Positions 18,613-25,952 of a DNA stretch of 33,596 nt are shown piece by piece. The DNA is from 0-14-0-20-45-22 sp041645495. GTDB taxonomy: Bacteria > Fidelibacterota > UBA2242. A program made the position numbers and the translations under genes. Within the stretch, counting starts at the first letter, position 1. The number at the start of each line of letters is the position of its first letter. Location of the stretch: positions 1 to 33,596 of the forward strand of contig JBAZPZ010000013.1 in assembly GCA_041645495.1 (NCBI GenBank). The letters run 5' to 3'. The notes under the pieces were generated by a model, which was not told the origin of the DNA, made no database searches, and saw only the letters and a program-made list of their open reading frames with translations.

Positions 18613-18663
18613 TTGCCGATTTCGGATTTTGTCGGTGGCAAGAGTTTCTTTTTCTTGCCGATG
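18613..18663 (+). promoter_or_regulatory. Leader segment with mutually exclusive hairpins upstream of dnaK
   Basis: GGCAAGA (18637-18643) pairs with TCTTGCC (18653-18659) in a 7-bp stem. The same GGCAA can instead pair with TTGCC at 18613-18617. The octamer TTGCCGAT occurs twice (18613 and 18656), which creates the choice. No T-run follows, so a simple terminator for clpC is unlikely. Function is not known. Confidence 0.3.
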
Positions 18664-18733
18664 TGACTGCTGAAAATTCTGGCACAGGAATTGTCTTTGT
18701 ACAGCCGACATTTGAAATTGAAATGAAAAATAA

Positions 18734-18750
18734 CGAGAGCCAGACTCTCG
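18734..18750 (+). promoter_or_regulatory. Small hairpin abutting the dnaK ribosome-binding site
   Basis: CGAGAG (18734-18739) and CTCTCG (18745-18750) form a 6-bp stem with a 5-base loop, ending exactly where AAGGAG (18751-18756) begins. TCTC (18746-18749) could alternatively pair with GAGA (18754-18757) inside the Shine-Dalgarno. An effect on dnaK translation is possible but only inferred. Confidence 0.35.
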
Positions 18751-18763
18751 AAGGAGAAATAAA

Positions 18764-20689
18764 ATGGGAAAAATTATTGGAATCGACCTCGGTACGACCA
18801 ACTCATGCGTAGCCATCATGGAAGGCGGCAAACCGCGCGTGCTGGAGAATTCGGAAGGCAGAACGACCACACCTTCCGTCATCGTTTTTAAAAAGGATGG
18901 CGAACGAGTGGTCGGCGATACTGCGAAACGGCAGGTTGTGACGAATCACGACCGCGCCATTTATTCGATCAAACGGTTTATGGGACGACTTTTTCGCGAA
19001 GTCACACGGGAACGCGAAGAGGTTCCGTTCAAAGTCATCGAAGGCCCCAGCGGTGACGCGCGAGTCAACATTGCCGGACATGATTATTCTCCGCCGGAAA
19101 TCAGCGCAATGATTCTACAAAAAATGAAACAAACCGCAGAAGACAAACTCGGCGAAAAAATCACCGAAGCCGTTATCACCGTTCCAGCCTATTTCAACGA
19201 CTCTCAACGTCAGGCGACGAAAGACGCCGGCAAAATCGCCGGTCTCGACGTCAAACGAATCATCAACGAACCGACAGCCGCAGCTTTGGCTTATGGACTC
19301 GATAAGAAAAAAGACGAAAAAATCGCCGTCTATGATCTCGGCGGCGGCACGTTCGATATTTCCATTCTGGAAATCGGTGACGGTGTCTTTGAAGTCAAAT
19401 CTACAAACGGCGATACGCATCTCGGCGGCGATGATTTCGATCAGCGCGTCATCGAGTGGCTAATTGACGAATTTAAACGCAAAGAAGGCATCGACCTTAA
19501 AAAAGATCCGATGGCAATGCAGAGACTCAAAGAAGCCGCTGAAAAGGCGAAAATCGAATTGTCGTCGAACCAGGAAACGGAAATTAACCTGCCTTACATT
19601 ACGGCAGGCGCCGCGGGTCCGATACATCTTCTGGAAAAATTGACTCGCGCCAAATTAGAATCTTTGGTTGACGATCTCATCGAAAAAACCAGACGGCCGT
19701 GCGAACTGGCATTGCAGGATGCCAATCTGAAACAAGCCGACATCGATGAAGTTATTCTGGTTGGCGGAAGCACGCGTATTCCCAAAGTCCAGCAATTGGT
19801 CAAGGAATTATTCGGAAAAGAACCGAACCGAAGCGTCAATCCCGACGAAGTCGTTGCCATCGGCGCGGCCATTCAGGGCGGCGTTCTCGGCGGCGAAGTT
19901 CATGACGTTCTGTTACTGGATGTTACACCACTTTCGCTCGGCATCGAAACACTCGGTGGCGTCGCAACGCGACTCATCGAAAGAAACACGACGATTCCTA
20001 CACGAAAGAGTGAAGTCTTTTCGACTGCCGCCGACAATCAAACAACTGTCGAAATTCATGTACTTCAGGGCGAACGTTCGATGGCAAATGACAACAAGAG
20101 CATCGGACGATTCCATCTGGATGGCGTCGCTCCCGCTCCGCGCGGCATTCCTCAAATCGAAGTGACCTTCGACATCGACGCCAATGGAATCTTGAACGTC
20201 TCGGCAAAAGACAAGGCGACCGGTAAAGAGCAAAGCGTTCGCATCCAGACTTCCAGCGGTTTGAGCGATGATGAAAAGGAACGTATGGTACGCGACGCTA
20301 AACTTCACGAGGAAGAAGACAAGAAGCGGAAAGAGGAAATCGATACGCGAAATCAGGCCGATTCGCTCGTTTATCAGACCGAAAAGAATATCAAAGAGTA
20401 CGGCGACAAACTCGAACCGGACGAAAAAGGACGCATCAACACCGAGTTGGAACAATTGAAGAAGGTTCAAAGTGGCAGTGATGTAAAAACTATGAAGGAA
20501 GGCATCGAGAACATGAACCGCGTGTGGAACGAAGTTGCCACAAAGATGTATGAACGCGTCAAAACACAGACGCCTCCTCCGAATGCGGGCGGTCCGACCA
20601 ACGAACCTCCAAGACAGGAGCCGACAGGCGAAAAGAAAGATGATAACATCGAAGACGCGGACTTCGAAGTCGTGGACGATAAGAAATAA
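18764..20689 (+). CDS. dnaK: Molecular chaperone DnaK (Hsp70)
   Basis: A 641-residue cytosolic Hsp70. The nucleotide-binding domain begins GIDLGTTNSCVAI and contains VPAYFNDSQRQATKDAG, YDLGGGTFDISIL and ILVGGSTRIPKVQ. The linker DVLLLDVTPLSLGIETLGG leads into the substrate-binding domain (HVLQGERSMANDNKSIGRF). A charged lid region follows, ending DADFEVVDDKK. Length and motifs are complete. AAGGAG lies 7 bases before ATG 18764. It stands in the same direction as clpC after a 166-base gap; grpE, dnaJ and hrcA are not adjacent, and no CIRCE repeat is visible upstream. A strong terminator closes the unit. Confidence 0.98.
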   Translation: MGKIIGIDLGTTNSCVAIMEGGKPRVLENSEGRTTTPSVIVFKKDGERVVGDTAKRQVVTNHDRAIYSIKRFMGRLFREVTREREEVPFKVIEGPSGDARVNIAGHDYSPPEISAMILQKMKQTAEDKLGEKITEAVITVPAYFNDSQRQATKDAGKIAGLDVKRIINEPTAAALAYGLDKKKDEKIAVYDLGGGTFDISILEIGDGVFEVKSTNGDTHLGGDDFDQRVIEWLIDEFKRKEGIDLKKDPMAMQRLKEAAEKAKIELSSNQETEINLPYITAGAAGPIHLLEKLTRAKLESLVDDLIEKTRRPCELALQDANLKQADIDEVILVGGSTRIPKVQQLVKELFGKEPNRSVNPDEVVAIGAAIQGGVLGGEVHDVLLLDVTPLSLGIETLGGVATRLIERNTTIPTRKSEVFSTAADNQTTVEIHVLQGERSMANDNKSIGRFHLDGVAPAPRGIPQIEVTFDIDANGILNVSAKDKATGKEQSVRIQTSSGLSDDEKERMVRDAKLHEEEDKKRKEEIDTRNQADSLVYQTEKNIKEYGDKLEPDEKGRINTELEQLKKVQSGSDVKTMKEGIENMNRVWNEVATKMYERVKTQTPPPNAGGPTNEPPRQEPTGEKKDDNIEDADFEVVDDKK

Positions 20690-20712
20690 TCATACATGGT
20701 AAATATCTCTGA

Positions 20713-20746
20713 AAAGAGTGCGGCAAACGTCGCACTCTTTTTTATT
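20713..20746 (+). terminator. Rho-independent terminator of dnaK
   Basis: AAAGAGTGCG (20713-20722) pairs perfectly with CGCACTCTTT (20731-20740) around an 8-base loop. The arm runs on into a T-rich tract. It begins 24 bases after the dnaK stop. Confidence 0.92.
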
Positions 20747-20767
20747 TCCGGAATCGCCGGAATTGTT

Positions 20768-20796
20768 TTGATTTTTATCGGGAATTTCTTTATTTT
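20768..20796 (+). promoter_or_regulatory. Candidate promoter of the tRNA-Cys/tRNA-Leu unit
   Basis: TTGATT (20768-20773), a 17-base spacer and TATTTT (20791-20796) lie just upstream of tRNA-Cys, placing a start site near 20803. The -35 box and spacing equal those proposed for clpC. Confidence 0.5.
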
Positions 20797-20814
20797 CAGA
20801 CGCTTTTTTCAAAC

Positions 20815-20887
20815 GGCGACGTACCCAAGTGGCTAAGGGAGCGGTCTGCAAAATCGTTATTCACCGGTTCGACTCCGGTCGTCGCCT
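20815..20887 (+). tRNA. tRNA-Cys (anticodon GCA)
   Basis: The acceptor stem GGCGACG (20815-20821) pairs with CGTCGCC (20880-20886). The anticodon loop CTGCAAA carries GCA, and the T arm is ACCGG-TTCGACT-CCGGT. The discriminator base is U (20887), the identity element of bacterial tRNA-Cys. CCA is not encoded, so the CCA-adding enzyme must supply it. Confidence 0.95.
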
Positions 20888-20893
20888 CTACCA

Positions 20894-20979
20894 GCCGAAG
20901 TGGCGGAATTGGTAGACGCAAGGGACTTAAAATCCCTCGAACCGTAAGGTTCGTACCGGTTCGATTCCGGTCTTCGGCA
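20894..20979 (+). tRNA. tRNA-Leu (anticodon UAA)
   Basis: The acceptor stem GCCGAAG (20894-20900) pairs with CTTCGGC (20972-20978), with discriminator A at 20979. The anticodon stem AGGGA/TCCCT encloses the loop CTTAAAA with TAA at 20928-20930. The long variable arm GAACC-GTAA-GGTTC is typical of class II tRNAs. CCA is not encoded. It lies 6 bases after tRNA-Cys, so the two are co-transcribed. Confidence 0.96.
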
Positions 20980-20989
20980 CATCAAATCC

Positions 20990-21030
20990 TTTAGAAAACA
21001 ACAACTTTTTATAAGTTGTTGTTTTCTAAA
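20990..21030 (+). terminator. Perfect 18-bp inverted repeat after the tRNAs, probable terminator
   Basis: The 18-base arm at 20990-21007 is perfectly complementary to 21013-21030 with a 5-base loop (TTTAT). The stem centre AACAACAACTT/AAGTTGTTGTT is flanked by an A-run on the left and TTTT-rich sequence on the right, as in bidirectional intrinsic terminators. It sits between converging units and could also stop the minus-strand glucan operon. Confidence 0.75.
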
Positions 21031-21070
21031 TTTCCTATGAAATGTATCTAATATGGACATATTGGGATAT

Positions 21071-21390
21071 TAGTGTCCGGTAAAAAATTGGCGCTCCCAC
21101 GAATGTGTGGTAATTTTAGTTTGATGTTTGAAAACAAATTACCGAGGAGCGCCAAATGCAGAGACAAGTTAATACGATCATGTCAGAGATGCTAAAAATA
21201 TTTCCGAGATATGAGTTTGAGAAATTAGAAAATCGTCATTTGAGTAATCACTACACGAAATATTTCAGTGGGTGGCAACAGTTGATCGTTTTACTATTTG
21301 CTCAGGCCGGTCACAAGGACAGTTTACGCGAGATAGAGACCTCATTACGAATCCATCAACCCAAATGGTATCATATCGGATTAGAAGATA
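21071..21390 (+). mobile_element. Left-end remnant of an IS4-type insertion sequence
   Basis: An AT-rich segment with a probable IS end (TAGTGTCCGGTAAAAAATTG, from 21071), a leader hairpin and the first ~80 codons of a DUF4372-type transposase. No matching right end (a TTACCGGACACTA-like string) is visible before the GH1 gene. The copy is therefore a truncated, immobile scar. The exact left boundary is a guess from the unusual sequence and from resemblance to ends I associate with this group. Confidence 0.6.
21088..21155 (+). promoter_or_regulatory. Long hairpin sequestering the transposase ribosome-binding site
   Basis: TTGGCGCTCC (21088-21097) pairs with GGAGCGCCAA (21146-21155), and inside it GGTAATTT (21109-21116) pairs with AAATTACC (21136-21143). 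The 3' arm contains the Shine-Dalgarno (GAGGAG, 21144-21149) and ends directly against the ATG at 21156. A transcript entering from outside would fold the start shut, a known way that insertion sequences limit transposase made from external promoters. Confidence 0.6.
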
Positions 21391-21518
21391 ATGAACCTCC
21401 CCGACACAAGCATCGGGGTATCTTATTGGTAATATTTTTATATGAGACACCAAGTTTTCTCATACTCTTCCTTCTAAAAGGTAACCCCGAGGCAAGACTG
21501 GGGGAATTCTTTGATTAA
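21156..21518 (+). pseudogene. Truncated IS4-family transposase (DUF4372-type N-terminus)
   Basis: The frame is 120 codons. Residues 1-78 read as the N-terminal region of IS4-type transposases with a DUF4372 domain, including YFSGWQQLIVLLFAQAGHKD and SLREIETSLRIHQPKWYHIGL. After residue ~78 the protein turns into unrelated sequence (NEPPRHKHRGILLVIFLYET) translated from a different palindromic element. The DDE catalytic domain is absent, so the product cannot transpose. Base composition is much more AT-rich than the glycosidase gene that follows. Confidence 0.75.
21396..21504. repeat. Small palindrome-rich element inserted in or replacing the transposase 3' part
   Basis: Two related GC-rich palindromes bracket an AT-rich core. 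CCCCGA-CACAAGCA-TCGGGG (21399-21418) is perfect; CCCC-GAGGCAAGACT-GGGG (21485-21503) is imperfect. Both share the layout CCCCGA-NN-CAAG-...-GGGG. A third stem, TATGAGA/TCTCATA (21441-21447 and 21458-21464), lies between them. This looks like a MITE or a remnant of an IS200/IS605-type element with hairpin ends, but no transposase of that kind is present. Identity is uncertain. Confidence 0.4.
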
Positions 21519-21529
21519 GGGTCGGATCG

Positions 21530-22897
21530 CTATTCCGGAATGGACCGACCGTTACTGCGGATGACTTCGAGATACCAGTCATAGGAGTCCTTCGGAATTC
21601 GCCGGCCGGTTTCATAATCGATATAGATGAGACCGAAACGTTTGCGGTATCCCTCGGCCCACTCGAAATTATCCGTAATCGACCAGTGGAAATAGCCGTC
21701 GACCCGAATACCGTCCATGATAGCACGGTGCAAGGCCTGCAGATAGCGGGTCGTAAAGTCGATGCGCTGGGGATCATGCACCTTGCCGTCGAGATGAATC
21801 CAATCATTATTCGCCAGTCCGTTTTCCATGATAATAACGGGCAATCCATAGCGTTCGTGGAAAAAGCGCGGTCCCCAGTAGAGCGCTTCAGGCGTTACCG
21901 GCCAATCCATGGAGGTGCGCGGGCAATTTGGTTCGGTCGGAACAACTTCCCAGCCGTAACCTATGGCTTTGACTTCTACGGCGCTGTAGATAGTCGTCCC
22001 GAAGAAATCCAGCGGCTGGGCGATCGTTTCCATATCGGAGGGTTTGACAGGCGGCAGTTCCTTTTCGAATAATCTCAATCCGTCTTCGGGGTAAGTTCCC
22101 AGGATCATCGGATCCATCCACCATGCGGTATTCCATGTATTCCGTTTCTTTACGGCAAAAGTCGCTTTTCGAGCCGCGGCGATATCCCTGGGTGTTTCGG
22201 TTGCCGGTATGAAGTGCAAGCCGACCGGTACGACGCCAATGCGCGGCTGCTTTGCACAACGGGCACGCAGGGTTTGAACGGATTTGCCGTGAGCCAGCAG
22301 AACGTGATGCCCGGCCGTCAGTACCTCTTTAAGGCTCAGATGCAAACCCGGGGCGTGAGCACCTTTGTGAAGGCCGAAATGCACAAATCCCTGCGGTTCG
22401 TTGAGCGTCATCCAGTTCGTTACCCGGTCGCCGAAGGCATCCGCGAGAACACCGGTGTATTCGGCAAACCAATCCGGGCTATCCGCATTGAGCCAACCGC
22501 CCCGCTGAAAAAGCACTTCCGGGTAATCCCAGTGAAAAATCGTCAACCAGGGCTCGATGCCCTTTGCGAGCAGGCGATCGATCAGACGGTCGTAGAAAGC
22601 GATTCCTTTGGGATTGATCGCTCCCGTACCTTCGGGCAGCACGCGCGTCCAGGAAACCGAGAACCGGTATGCTTTCAGGCCCAGTTCCGCCATCAATTCG
22701 ACATCTTCTTCCAGGTGATGGTAGTGGTCCGGGCCGACTTCGCCCGTATGACCGCCCCAGACCTTGCCGGGTTGTTTGCAGAACGTGTCCAAGACGGATG
22801 GGGTTCTTCCGTCGGTTTTTACCGCACCTTCGATCTGGTAACTGGCGGAGGCGGCGCCCCAGACAAAATTTTCAGGAAAACTCATGATCTTATCCAC
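21530..22897 (-). CDS. GH1 beta-glucosidase, cytosolic
   Basis: A 455-residue glycoside hydrolase family 1 enzyme. The N-terminus FPENFVWGAASASYQIEGA is characteristic. The acid/base glutamate is in TLNEP (Glu167) and the nucleophile in IIMENG (Glu358), where most GH1 enzymes have ITENG. The C-terminal active-site tryptophans are in HWSITDNFEWAEGY, and the end RIPKDSYDWYLEVI is typical. There is no signal peptide, so it acts in the cytosol on imported beta-glucosides. GTG at 22897 or ATG at 22885 could be the start; the conserved region begins after the second. It is the last gene of the operon, 15 bases after the permease. Linkage specificity cannot be told from sequence. Confidence 0.93.
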   Translation of the reverse strand: MDKIMSFPENFVWGAASASYQIEGAVKTDGRTPSVLDTFCKQPGKVWGGHTGEVGPDHYHHLEEDVELMAELGLKAYRFSVSWTRVLPEGTGAINPKGIAFYDRLIDRLLAKGIEPWLTIFHWDYPEVLFQRGGWLNADSPDWFAEYTGVLADAFGDRVTNWMTLNEPQGFVHFGLHKGAHAPGLHLSLKEVLTAGHHVLLAHGKSVQTLRARCAKQPRIGVVPVGLHFIPATETPRDIAAARKATFAVKKRNTWNTAWWMDPMILGTYPEDGLRLFEKELPPVKPSDMETIAQPLDFFGTTIYSAVEVKAIGYGWEVVPTEPNCPRTSMDWPVTPEALYWGPRFFHERYGLPVIIMENGLANNDWIHLDGKVHDPQRIDFTTRYLQALHRAIMDGIRVDGYFHWSITDNFEWAEGYRKRFGLIYIDYETGRRIPKDSYDWYLEVIRSNGRSIPE

Positions 22898-22912
22898 TCT
22901 ATCACCTGTCCA

Positions 22913-23740
22913 TCACTCTTTCACGCTTCCCAGCATGATTCCGCGGATGTAATATTTCTGTAGGGTCAGGAAAACAATCAGTACCGGCAGAATCGTAATC
23001 ACCGACCCGGCCATCATCATCTCGGTATCCTGAACATGTTCGCCCATGAGGTTGGCCAGCGCCACCGGTAGTGTGTACATGCTGTCGCGCGTCAGGATGA
23101 TCAAGGGCCACAGGAAATCGTTCCAGGCCCCCATAAAAGTGAACAGGGCCAGCGTCACCAAGATCGGCTTGGCCAGCGGCAGGATGATGTGCCAGTAGAT
23201 ATAGAAATCGGTCGCGCCGTCGATGCGGGCGGCTTCGATCAGGCTGTCGGGAATCGACATAATGTATTGCCGGATCAGGAAAATGCCGTAGATGCTGGCC
23301 AGCCCCGGAATGATGATCCCCCAGTAGGTGTTGACGAGTCCCATGCGATTCAGCATCAGGAAGAGCGGCAGCATGGTGACCTGGGCCGGGATGACCATCG
23401 CCGAAAGGAGCAGTTTGAATAATTTTTGCTTGCCGGGAAAGCGGAACTTAGCGAAAGCGAAGCCGGCCATCGAATTGAAGACGAGTGAGATCACCGTAAC
23501 GGAAGTCGCAATGATCAGGCTGTTGAGGAAATAGCGCAGGACATTCAGTTGCGTAAACAGCGTCCGGTAATGCTGAAAGGTCGTTTCCTTTGGAAACAAA
23601 ACCGGCGGATAATGATTCGCCATACCGGTCGGCATTAATGAGGTTGAAATCATCCAGATAAAGGGAAGGATCGTCAACAGCACGCCGACAATCATGATTC
23701 CATAAAAAAAGATTTTACGGATACGCGCGCTATAATTCAT
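22913..23740 (-). CDS. Carbohydrate ABC transporter permease, MalG/CUT1 type
   Basis: A 275-residue inner-membrane permease with about six hydrophobic helices, beginning IMIVGVLLTILPFIWMISTS. The cytoplasmic EAA loop is intact (EAARIDGATDFYIYWHIILP), where the ATPase docks. It pairs with the upstream MalF-type permease, which it overlaps by 11 bases. CUT1 systems import di- and oligosaccharides, and the surrounding glycosidases suggest beta-gluco-oligosaccharides. No ATP-binding subunit is encoded nearby, so a shared MsmX/MalK-type ATPase from elsewhere is presumably used. Confidence 0.93.
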   Translation of the reverse strand: MNYSARIRKIFFYGIMIVGVLLTILPFIWMISTSLMPTGMANHYPPVLFPKETTFQHYRTLFTQLNVLRYFLNSLIIATSVTVISLVFNSMAGFAFAKFRFPGKQKLFKLLLSAMVIPAQVTMLPLFLMLNRMGLVNTYWGIIIPGLASIYGIFLIRQYIMSIPDSLIEAARIDGATDFYIYWHIILPLAKPILVTLALFTFMGAWNDFLWPLIILTRDSMYTLPVALANLMGEHVQDTEMMMAGSVITILPVLIVFLTLQKYYIRGIMLGSVKE

Positions 23741-24629
23741 GATGCCTCTGCAAGCGGAGTTGAATCAACGTGACGATTAAAATAATGCCGAACAGGATAA
23801 ATGCCAGCGCCGCCGAATAGCCCATGCGCCAATAGCGGAATCCCTCCTGGTACATCAGCAGTACGATACTCAGTGTGCTGTTCAGCGGTCCGCCCTGCGT
23901 CATCACATAGGGCTCGGCGAAAAACTGGCAATACCCGATCAGGGTCGTAATCGTGATGAAACCCGTCGTCTGAGCTAGCATCGGCAGGGTCACATAGCGG
24001 AACTCCTGCCAGCGGTTGGCTCCGTCGAGATGAGCCGCCTCGTAGAGCGTTTCGGGTATGTTCTGCAAACCGGCGATAAAGATGATCATGTTATAGCCGA
24101 AGCCCTTCCAGACCGCCATGATGATCAGGGCCGGCATCGCCCAGTGCGGATTTCCAAGCCAATCGACCGGCTGAATGCCGAAGATGCCCATCAGATAGTT
24201 GATCAGACCGAAGCGTGGATGATAGATGTAGCGCCAGATCACCGCCACCGCCACCAGCGTCGTCACGACCGGTAAAAAATACGAGAGCCGGAAAAGCGAG
24301 CGGAAGTGCAACCGTTTGGAATTAACGCCCAGCGCGGCGAACATCGAAGCGAAGATCGACAGCGGAACACCAACCAAAACAAAGTAGCCGGTATTCCGGA
24401 GCGCTTTCCAGAACAGCGGATTCTGCAGCAGATTGCGGTAATTCGCCAGGCCGACAAAGCGCGCGTTGGAAGTATTACCGATTGAGTAAATATCAAAGTC
24501 GGTAAAACTCATCAGTAAGGCCGCGAGTACCGGCAGGAAGAAGAAAACAAAGATCGCCGCCATAGCCGGTGCTAAAAACAGGTAAGCTGTACTCCAGCGG
24601 TATTTTTCCTCTGCGACCAGACTCTTCAT
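23730..24629 (-). CDS. Carbohydrate ABC transporter permease, MalF/UgpA type
   Basis: A 299-residue inner-membrane permease: cytoplasmic N-terminus (EEKYRWSTAYLFLAPAM), about six helices, and the EAA loop EAAHLDGANRWQEFRYVTLP. It lacks the long extra N-terminal domain of E. coli MalF, as is usual for UgpA/LacF-like members. Its start overlaps the binding-protein stop (ATGA, 24626-24629), behind a good GGAAGGA ribosome site. It forms the heterodimer with the MalG-type protein downstream. Confidence 0.93.
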   Translation of the reverse strand: MKSLVAEEKYRWSTAYLFLAPAMAAIFVFFFLPVLAALLMSFTDFDIYSIGNTSNARFVGLANYRNLLQNPLFWKALRNTGYFVLVGVPLSIFASMFAALGVNSKRLHFRSLFRLSYFLPVVTTLVAVAVIWRYIYHPRFGLINYLMGIFGIQPVDWLGNPHWAMPALIIMAVWKGFGYNMIIFIAGLQNIPETLYEAAHLDGANRWQEFRYVTLPMLAQTTGFITITTLIGYCQFFAEPYVMTQGGPLNSTLSIVLLMYQEGFRYWRMGYSAALAFILFGIILIVTLIQLRLQRHHEL

Positions 24630-25900
24630 GGTTCCTTCCGGCTACGTAGCCAGCGTCTTTTATCGAGCAGATTGTCCACATCGCGATTCAGGGCCCGCCC
24701 GGCTTCGGCGACTGTCAACTCGCCGAACACCACCGATTCGACGTACTGCTGGATCTTATTCGCGATTTGTTCCCATTCGGGAATCTTGGGTGTCGGCACG
24801 ACCTTTTGCAGTTGCCGGTAAAAGGCCTCCGTGCGGGGATTTTCCCGCAGACCGGCCAGATTCCAGGCCACGGTATTGGCGGGCAGATCGCCGCTCAACC
24901 GGTAGAACTCCGCCTGCACATCGGCGCGCGCCAGAAACGCCATCAGCCGCCAAACCGCCTCCTTGTGCGGGCTGTTGCGAAACATGACCACACTAGAACC
25001 ACCGGCCGTCGATAGTCCCGGCCCGGCCTCTCCGAACGCGGGCATCGGCGCCGTCGTCCATCGATCCTGCATCGATTGCGGCAGACGATCGCGGTATTCG
25101 CCCAGATTCCACGGACCGGTAATGTAGATCGCGAAATAGTTATCGGCGAAACTCTGGTAGATATTTGAAACCTCGGTCATTCCCTTCGGACAGAGTCCCT
25201 CTTCGTAAAAACGCAGGTAGAACTCGAACGCTCTCACAAAAGCCGGATTTTCGAAATCGCCGTAGCAGTCGTCCTCGCGCAGGAGTCGGGAACCACTCTC
25301 GAGCGCCATGATCACAAACTCGTGCCAGCCGTTGAGCGGCAGGAGGATCGCATATTCGGTCTTCCGTTGCGCAACGATTTTGCGCGACAGTTCCAGGAAT
25401 TCCGGCCAGGTTTCGGGCGGCGTGGAATACCCCAACTCTACAAAGATATCGCTGCGATAAAACAGCAAGCGCGTATCGACATACCACGGAATACCGTAGA
25501 GATTTTGGCCAATGATGTTGGTCTGCCAGATACCGCCAAAATATTGCGAGGAGTCGATTTCGGCATATTTTTCGATGTAGGCATCCAGCGGCTCCAGAGC
25601 CTCCAGCGCCGTAAACTCCGGAATCCAGGTGTTCCCCAGCTGGCAGAGATCGGGCGTCGAATTACCGGCGAAGGCCGTCAGCAATTTTTCGTGCGCCGAG
25701 AGCCAGGGAATCGATTGCACCCGGACTTTGATACCGGGATTCTCGCGTTCGAAACGCGGAACGATTTCCTGAACATACCGGGCTTCCACACCCATAGCCC
25801 AGAAATCGATTGTGATCTCCGTCGCAGTCGGTCGCGCGCATCGAAAACAAGTCAGTAGCGCGAGCACGCAGACCGTGAAGATGCAACCAGATCGCCGCAC
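24626..25900 (-). CDS. Sugar-binding extracellular solute-binding protein (CUT1, SBP family 1)
   Basis: A 424-residue periplasmic binding protein. The N-terminus (RRSGCIFTVCVLALLTCFRCA) is a hydrophobic export signal ending in cysteines at 18 and 21. Neither is in an ideal lipobox, so lipid anchoring is likely but not certain. The family pattern is clear: FWAMGVEARYVQEIVPRFE, NPGIKVRVQSIPW, AHEKLLTAFAGNSTPDLCQL, LEALEPLDAYI, and the late VWRLMAFLARADVQ. It delivers oligosaccharides to the two permeases encoded next. Start is GTG at 25900 behind GAGAGG. A perfect TTGACA stands upstream (minus strand) but has no convincing -10 partner, so an internal promoter is not called. Confidence 0.93.
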   Translation of the reverse strand: MRRSGCIFTVCVLALLTCFRCARPTATEITIDFWAMGVEARYVQEIVPRFERENPGIKVRVQSIPWLSAHEKLLTAFAGNSTPDLCQLGNTWIPEFTALEALEPLDAYIEKYAEIDSSQYFGGIWQTNIIGQNLYGIPWYVDTRLLFYRSDIFVELGYSTPPETWPEFLELSRKIVAQRKTEYAILLPLNGWHEFVIMALESGSRLLREDDCYGDFENPAFVRAFEFYLRFYEEGLCPKGMTEVSNIYQSFADNYFAIYITGPWNLGEYRDRLPQSMQDRWTTAPMPAFGEAGPGLSTAGGSSVVMFRNSPHKEAVWRLMAFLARADVQAEFYRLSGDLPANTVAWNLAGLRENPRTEAFYRQLQKVVPTPKIPEWEQIANKIQQYVESVVFGELTVAEAGRALNRDVDNLLDKRRWLRSRKEP

Positions 25901-25952
25901 CCTCTCTACCCTAAAATCGTAGCGAATAAAAGCGTCTCCTCTGTCAATAGTT

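Noticed and set aside
18637..18659. Hairpin after clpC as its terminator
   Set aside because: No T-run follows the stem; the Ts are in the loop, so intrinsic termination is unlikely.
20748..20760. Short CCGG-AATCG-CCGG palindrome before the tRNAs
   Set aside because: A 4-bp stem is too small to distinguish from chance.
25901..25952. Internal promoter for the binding-protein gene based on a perfect TTGACA on the minus strand
   Set aside because: No acceptable -10 box is found at 16-18 bases; the best candidate (TACGAT) is 20 bases away.
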